Shown: piece by piece, positions 42,587-45,040 of the stretch
Layout of the letters: each line of letters begins with the position of its first letter
Position numbering within the stretch: position 1 is the stretch's first letter
From: an uncultured Erysipelotrichaceae bacterium
Lineage (GTDB): Bacteria > Bacillota_I > Bacilli_A > RF39 > UBA660
DNA length: 45,040 bases
Direction of reading: 5' to 3'
NCBI GenBank assembly: GCA_902775285.1
Contig: CACYLI010000009.1
Coordinates: forward strand, 1-45,040
Made by a program: the position numbers and the translations under genes
Notes under the pieces: model-generated
What the model was told of the DNA's origin: nothing
Databases searched by the model: none
What the model saw: the letters and a program-made list of their open reading frames with translations, nothing else

Positions 42587-43636
42587 TTAAATTTTCCAAT
42601 CAAGTTTATCACTTTTTGCTCTATTATCTTCTGCCTTTAATAATTGTAAATTCGTATAATGACATAATTTTATTATTTCTTCTTCTGTATCTGCTATTGC
42701 AAGTGGTATTATATGGTCTATTTGGACTGGCTCTTTATTATCCCAATCATAACCATAATTATTCTTAAATGTTTCTAACAAATAACTTACAAAATAATTC
42801 ACATCACACCCTAGTATTTGTGCTGTATGGCTCTTTTTGGTATAGTTTTTTCTAGCAAAACTATCATATATAGTACGCCTAACTTTTAATTTAAGTACAT
42901 ATATTGGATCATTTTCGGCTTTATTTTTAAGATATGCTCTTAACTCTTCTTTGTGTTCATTTCTATACTTTTTAAAATATGCTCTTAATTCATCACTATG
43001 TTCTTCTCTATATTTTCTTTTTTGTTCTTTATATTCTTGCTGATCTTTTAGCCTCTCATAAATCTTTTTTCTTGTTTCTTTTATTTTTTCTTGATTATTC
43101 TCTCTATATGCTTTTTGATATTCTAATATTTGTTCCCTTTTTTCATCATACCTTTGTTTATTATATGCTCTTATTTGTTCTATATTTTCTTGATAATATC
43201 TTTTTTTTGATTCTGCTAATTTTTCTTTATTCTTAATAGCATATTCTTTATGTTGAACTTTAAGTCTGTCCTGATTTTCTTGATAATAATTAGCTCTATA
43301 TTCTTTTAGTTTATCTTTGTTTTTTATAGCATATTCTTTACTCTTTTCTGCTAACATATCTTTATTTTTAATAGCATACTCTTTTTTATATTCTTTTATC
43401 CTATCTTTATGCTTTTCTCTACTAGCTTTGCCTTGTAAATGCCTTTTCTCTAAATTATTTTTATGATATTCTCTGTCCTTTTCTCTGTAATATTCTAGAT
43501 GTTTTAATCTATTTGCTTTATGCTGTTCGTTTCTACATTGTTTGCATCTTCTATCATATCTATTTTCTCTTTTTATAAAAGTAAAGTCTATTATGTTTTT
43601 TTCAATATTACATTTACTACATACTCTTGTTTCCAT
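42587..43636 (-). CDS. HNH endonuclease with zinc ribbon and charged repeat region
   Basis: A 349-residue protein of the phage type. The N-terminal treble-clef-like zinc site has CSKC (6-9) and CKQC (31-34). Residues about 50-250 are a low-complexity helical region made of imperfect 16-18 residue units such as EYAIKNKDKLKEYRANYY and RYYQENIEQIRAYNKQRY. The C-terminus holds the HNH motif, VQIDHIIPLA then LCHYTNLQLLKAEDNRAKS. It follows the NERD-HRDC gene by 13 bases. The role may be mobility, defence or phage-derived DNA cleavage. Confidence 0.85.
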   Translation of the reverse strand: METRVCSKCNIEKNIIDFTFIKRENRYDRRCKQCRNEQHKANRLKHLEYYREKDREYHKNNLEKRHLQGKASREKHKDRIKEYKKEYAIKNKDMLAEKSKEYAIKNKDKLKEYRANYYQENQDRLKVQHKEYAIKNKEKLAESKKRYYQENIEQIRAYNKQRYDEKREQILEYQKAYRENNQEKIKETRKKIYERLKDQQEYKEQKRKYREEHSDELRAYFKKYRNEHKEELRAYLKNKAENDPIYVLKLKVRRTIYDSFARKNYTKKSHTAQILGCDVNYFVSYLLETFKNNYGYDWDNKEPVQIDHIIPLAIADTEEEIIKLCHYTNLQLLKAEDNRAKSDKLDWKI

Positions 43637-43649
43637 AAATACTCCAATA

Positions 43650-44609
43650 CTATTTATTTAATACTTTCAAAATATCTTCACCATGTAATTTTACTTTTAC
43701 ATCAGATAATATATTTAATGATTTTAATTCATTTATATCTTTTGGCATACTCCTAATTAGTTTTTCCATTTCATCATCATTGAAAATATAATATGCTGGA
43801 ACATTCATTTTTTTAGATTTTTCTTTTCTAAAAGTTCTTAACTCTTCATACAAATTATTATTTGAATTATTGATTTTATATTTATTAGCAATACTATTAT
43901 ATTCACTTACGTTAGATGATAACCAACTTTCAGCATTTTCTTTAACTTCTTTTTCAGTAGATAAATCAAATTTAGGATAATTATCTAAATCTCTTTTTAT
44001 ATAACTTACTAATTGATCTACTCTTATAATATTGTTTCTCATTTCTCTAGGTGCATATTTAATATTTAATAACCCTTTAGAATTAGATAAAACTACTAAT
44101 GGCTTATACCAATTATCATTAAATTTGTTTTTTAATAAAGCAGCTAATAATTTATTTTTACCACTAGCCCAAATCTTTTTCATAATATCATTATGTCTTA
44201 TTATTTGAGTATATGGTGAGTATATTGATTCTTTTATATTTTTTCCATTAATTTCATATTCTCTTTTAAATTGTCCATTTTGATCTACTGTTATATTTCC
44301 AAAAAGATTCTTGCATTCTACTAGATAAGTATATCCTCTAGTAAAAATCATATAATCTATTTGGGCTTTATTACCATCAAATTCAAGAGTTATATCATGA
44401 AGAACATACATTCCAATATTAGCATTTTTAAGTTCATATGCTATGTCTTTTTCACCTTGAATACCATATTCAAGAATTCTGATATCTCTATCTATATCAT
44501 CTTTATTATTTACCTTATCTCTAATGCTTTTTAATTCATCTAATTGTTTTGTTAAATCACTATCTTCTTTTAGAAAAATAACCTTATCAAACTTATCAAA
44601 AATACTCAT
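43650..44609 (-). CDS. NERD-HRDC nuclease-related protein
   Basis: A 319-residue soluble protein. The NERD domain (about 38-150) keeps the nuclease-like residues: YGIQGEKDIAYEL, QIDYMIFTRG and LVECKNLFGNI, giving the D, E-x-K set of the restriction-like fold. The C-terminal 70 residues (EELRTFRKEKSKKMNVPAYY, then MPKDINELKSLNILSDVKVK) fit an HRDC domain, a nucleic-acid-binding module of RecQ and RNase D. ATG 44609 is preceded by AGGTGA; the GTG at 44618 is the SD itself. First gene of a block with HNH and GIY-YIG genes, with promoter TGGTATAAT at 44627. DNA processing or defence is a possible role. Confidence 0.85.
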   Translation of the reverse strand: MSIFDKFDKVIFLKEDSDLTKQLDELKSIRDKVNNKDDIDRDIRILEYGIQGEKDIAYELKNANIGMYVLHDITLEFDGNKAQIDYMIFTRGYTYLVECKNLFGNITVDQNGQFKREYEINGKNIKESIYSPYTQIIRHNDIMKKIWASGKNKLLAALLKNKFNDNWYKPLVVLSNSKGLLNIKYAPREMRNNIIRVDQLVSYIKRDLDNYPKFDLSTEKEVKENAESWLSSNVSEYNSIANKYKINNSNNNLYEELRTFRKEKSKKMNVPAYYIFNDDEMEKLIRSMPKDINELKSLNILSDVKVKLHGEDILKVLNK

Positions 44610-44626
44610 TCTTTTCACCTAAACTG

Positions 44627-44635
44627 ATTATACCA
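44627..44635 (-). promoter_or_regulatory. extended -10 promoter of the NERD-HRDC block
   Basis: TGGTATAAT, one base after the T run of the VanZ-like gene terminator. Confidence 0.6.
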
Positions 44636-44664
44636 TAAAAAAAGTAGATATTTCTATCTACCCT
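44636..44664 (-). terminator. terminator of the VanZ-like gene
   Basis: GTAGATA / TATCTAC stem with T run on the minus strand. The TAG stop lies in the 5' arm. Confidence 0.8.
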
Positions 44665-45040
44665 TTTTATTTATTTTGCTTACAATCAAATTAAATACTT
44701 TTAATATTATGAAATAAATAATAGCAAAGAATATTATTAATCTTAAAAATATTCTTATTGTAGGTATATCACCAAAACAATACCAACTTAATGCTTCAAA
44801 TAATACAAATGTTATTATTGCTGATATAAAACCTATTATTAAATGTTTTTTATTTATATTTACTTTTCTTTTATTAATAACTAGATCATATAAGAAATAC
44901 ATTAAACTTGTTCCTAAAATATAAAGAATAATATCATCTACATCAAATACTCCTCTTTTTGTAATAAGCTGAAATGTTTCTAAAAATAATCCAATTAATG
45001 CACTTATAATAACATTTATACTAAACTTTTTAATATTGAA
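44654..45040 (-). CDS. VanZ-like membrane protein, 5' end outside the window
   Basis: The frame is open to the right edge (45040), so the ATG at 44902 is internal. The visible 128 residues include SALIGLFLETFQLITKRGVF and DVDDIILYILGTSLMYFLYD, the VanZ signature (E..Q, R..DVDD, N/Y-x-x-G). Two or three membrane helices follow, for example FISAIITFVLFEALSWY and FLRLIIFFAIIYFIIL, with a basic end. VanZ proteins give low-level teicoplanin resistance in one case; most have no known role. It is cut off at the N-terminus. Confidence 0.78.
   Translation of the reverse strand, partial: FNIKKFSINVIISALIGLFLETFQLITKRGVFDVDDIILYILGTSLMYFLYDLVINKRKVNINKKHLIIGFISAIITFVLFEALSWYCFGDIPTIRIFLRLIIFFAIIYFIILKVFNLIVSKINKKGR

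Noticed and set aside
42577..43236. Leu/Phe-rich plus-strand frames over the HNH gene
   Set aside because: Shadows of the Lys/Glu/Tyr repeat region on the opposite strand; they look like membrane proteins only because of the base composition.
42587..43636. IscB/HEARO-type RNA-guided system around the HNH gene
   Set aside because: The HNH protein lacks RuvC motifs, and its zinc ribbon and repeats are of the phage HNH kind; the RNA candidate is about 1.4 kb away, beyond two other genes.
1..45040. Possible mycoplasma code (TGA as Trp)
   Set aside because: rimM ends with TGA overlapping trmD, and the tryptophans I checked are TGG.
1..45040. CRISPR array or insertion sequence
   Set aside because: No regularly spaced repeats and no transposase or terminal inverted repeats with target duplications were seen.

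Overview
The window is very AT-rich (roughly three quarters A+T), gene-dense and almost entirely minus-strand. TGA acts as a stop: rimM ends on TGA in a 4-base overlap with trmD, and the tryptophans I checked are TGG, so this is the standard bacterial code rather than the mycoplasma code. FtsA/FtsZ, RNase Y, the eno-secG-rnr-smpB order, topoisomerase IV, rubrerythrin, FemX-like, DacA and VanZ-like proteins point to a low-GC Bacillota. My best guess is an uncultured gut Bacilli lineage near Erysipelotrichia/RF39; this is inference, not shown by the sequence.

Layout, left to right. 1-1045: a frameshifted 3-hydroxyacyl-CoA dehydrogenase and tRNA-His. 1119-5581: parE-parC. 5650-6327: a DUF5684-like membrane protein. 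6479-6638: tRNA-Ile and tRNA-Glu, the only RNA operon on the plus strand. 6708-10079: a translation/RNA-modification operon (YgjP-like protease, SpoU methyltransferase, rimM, trmD, two unknowns). 10136-15559: cell division (ftsA, ftsZ) flanked by envelope proteins, one an InlB-repeat surface protein and one a LolA/DUF4367 lipoprotein. 15657-21991: rplA, rplK, nusG and secE, with a Zn-dehydrogenase, a 556-residue unknown and rubrerythrin between nusG and rplK. 22051-26421: smpB, rnr, secG, eno. 26505-31012: FemX-like protein, membrane unknowns, a SpoVIF-like protein, a DsbD-like thiol pathway with a mini-thioredoxin, and an SDR. 31067-33114: a broken membrane-anchored metallo-beta-lactamase-fold surface hydrolase with choline-binding-type repeats. 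33163-40970: rny, dacA with a PH-domain partner, an unknown, a 1070-residue ABC/FtsX fusion, and an anchored cyclophilin-like protein. 40971-44609: the most accessory part, with a GC-richer structured RNA candidate, a frameshifted small gene, and GIY-YIG, HNH and NERD-HRDC proteins. 44654-45040: a VanZ-like gene cut by the window edge.

Themes. Transcription units are packed tightly: a hairpin terminator is often followed within a few bases by an extended -10 promoter (TGnTATAAT), the next promoter may lie inside the terminator hairpin (secE, parE), and many stop codons lie in terminator stems. Points most worth a second look are the LysM-like insertion inside RNase R, the L11 C-terminal extension, an apparent L1-binding leader before rplK, an ATT start codon, two genes broken at seven-A runs, and the structured RNA candidate at 41065-41190. 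I found no CRISPR array, insertion sequence or clear new defence system; the NERD-HRDC/HNH/GIY-YIG cluster is the nearest to one.
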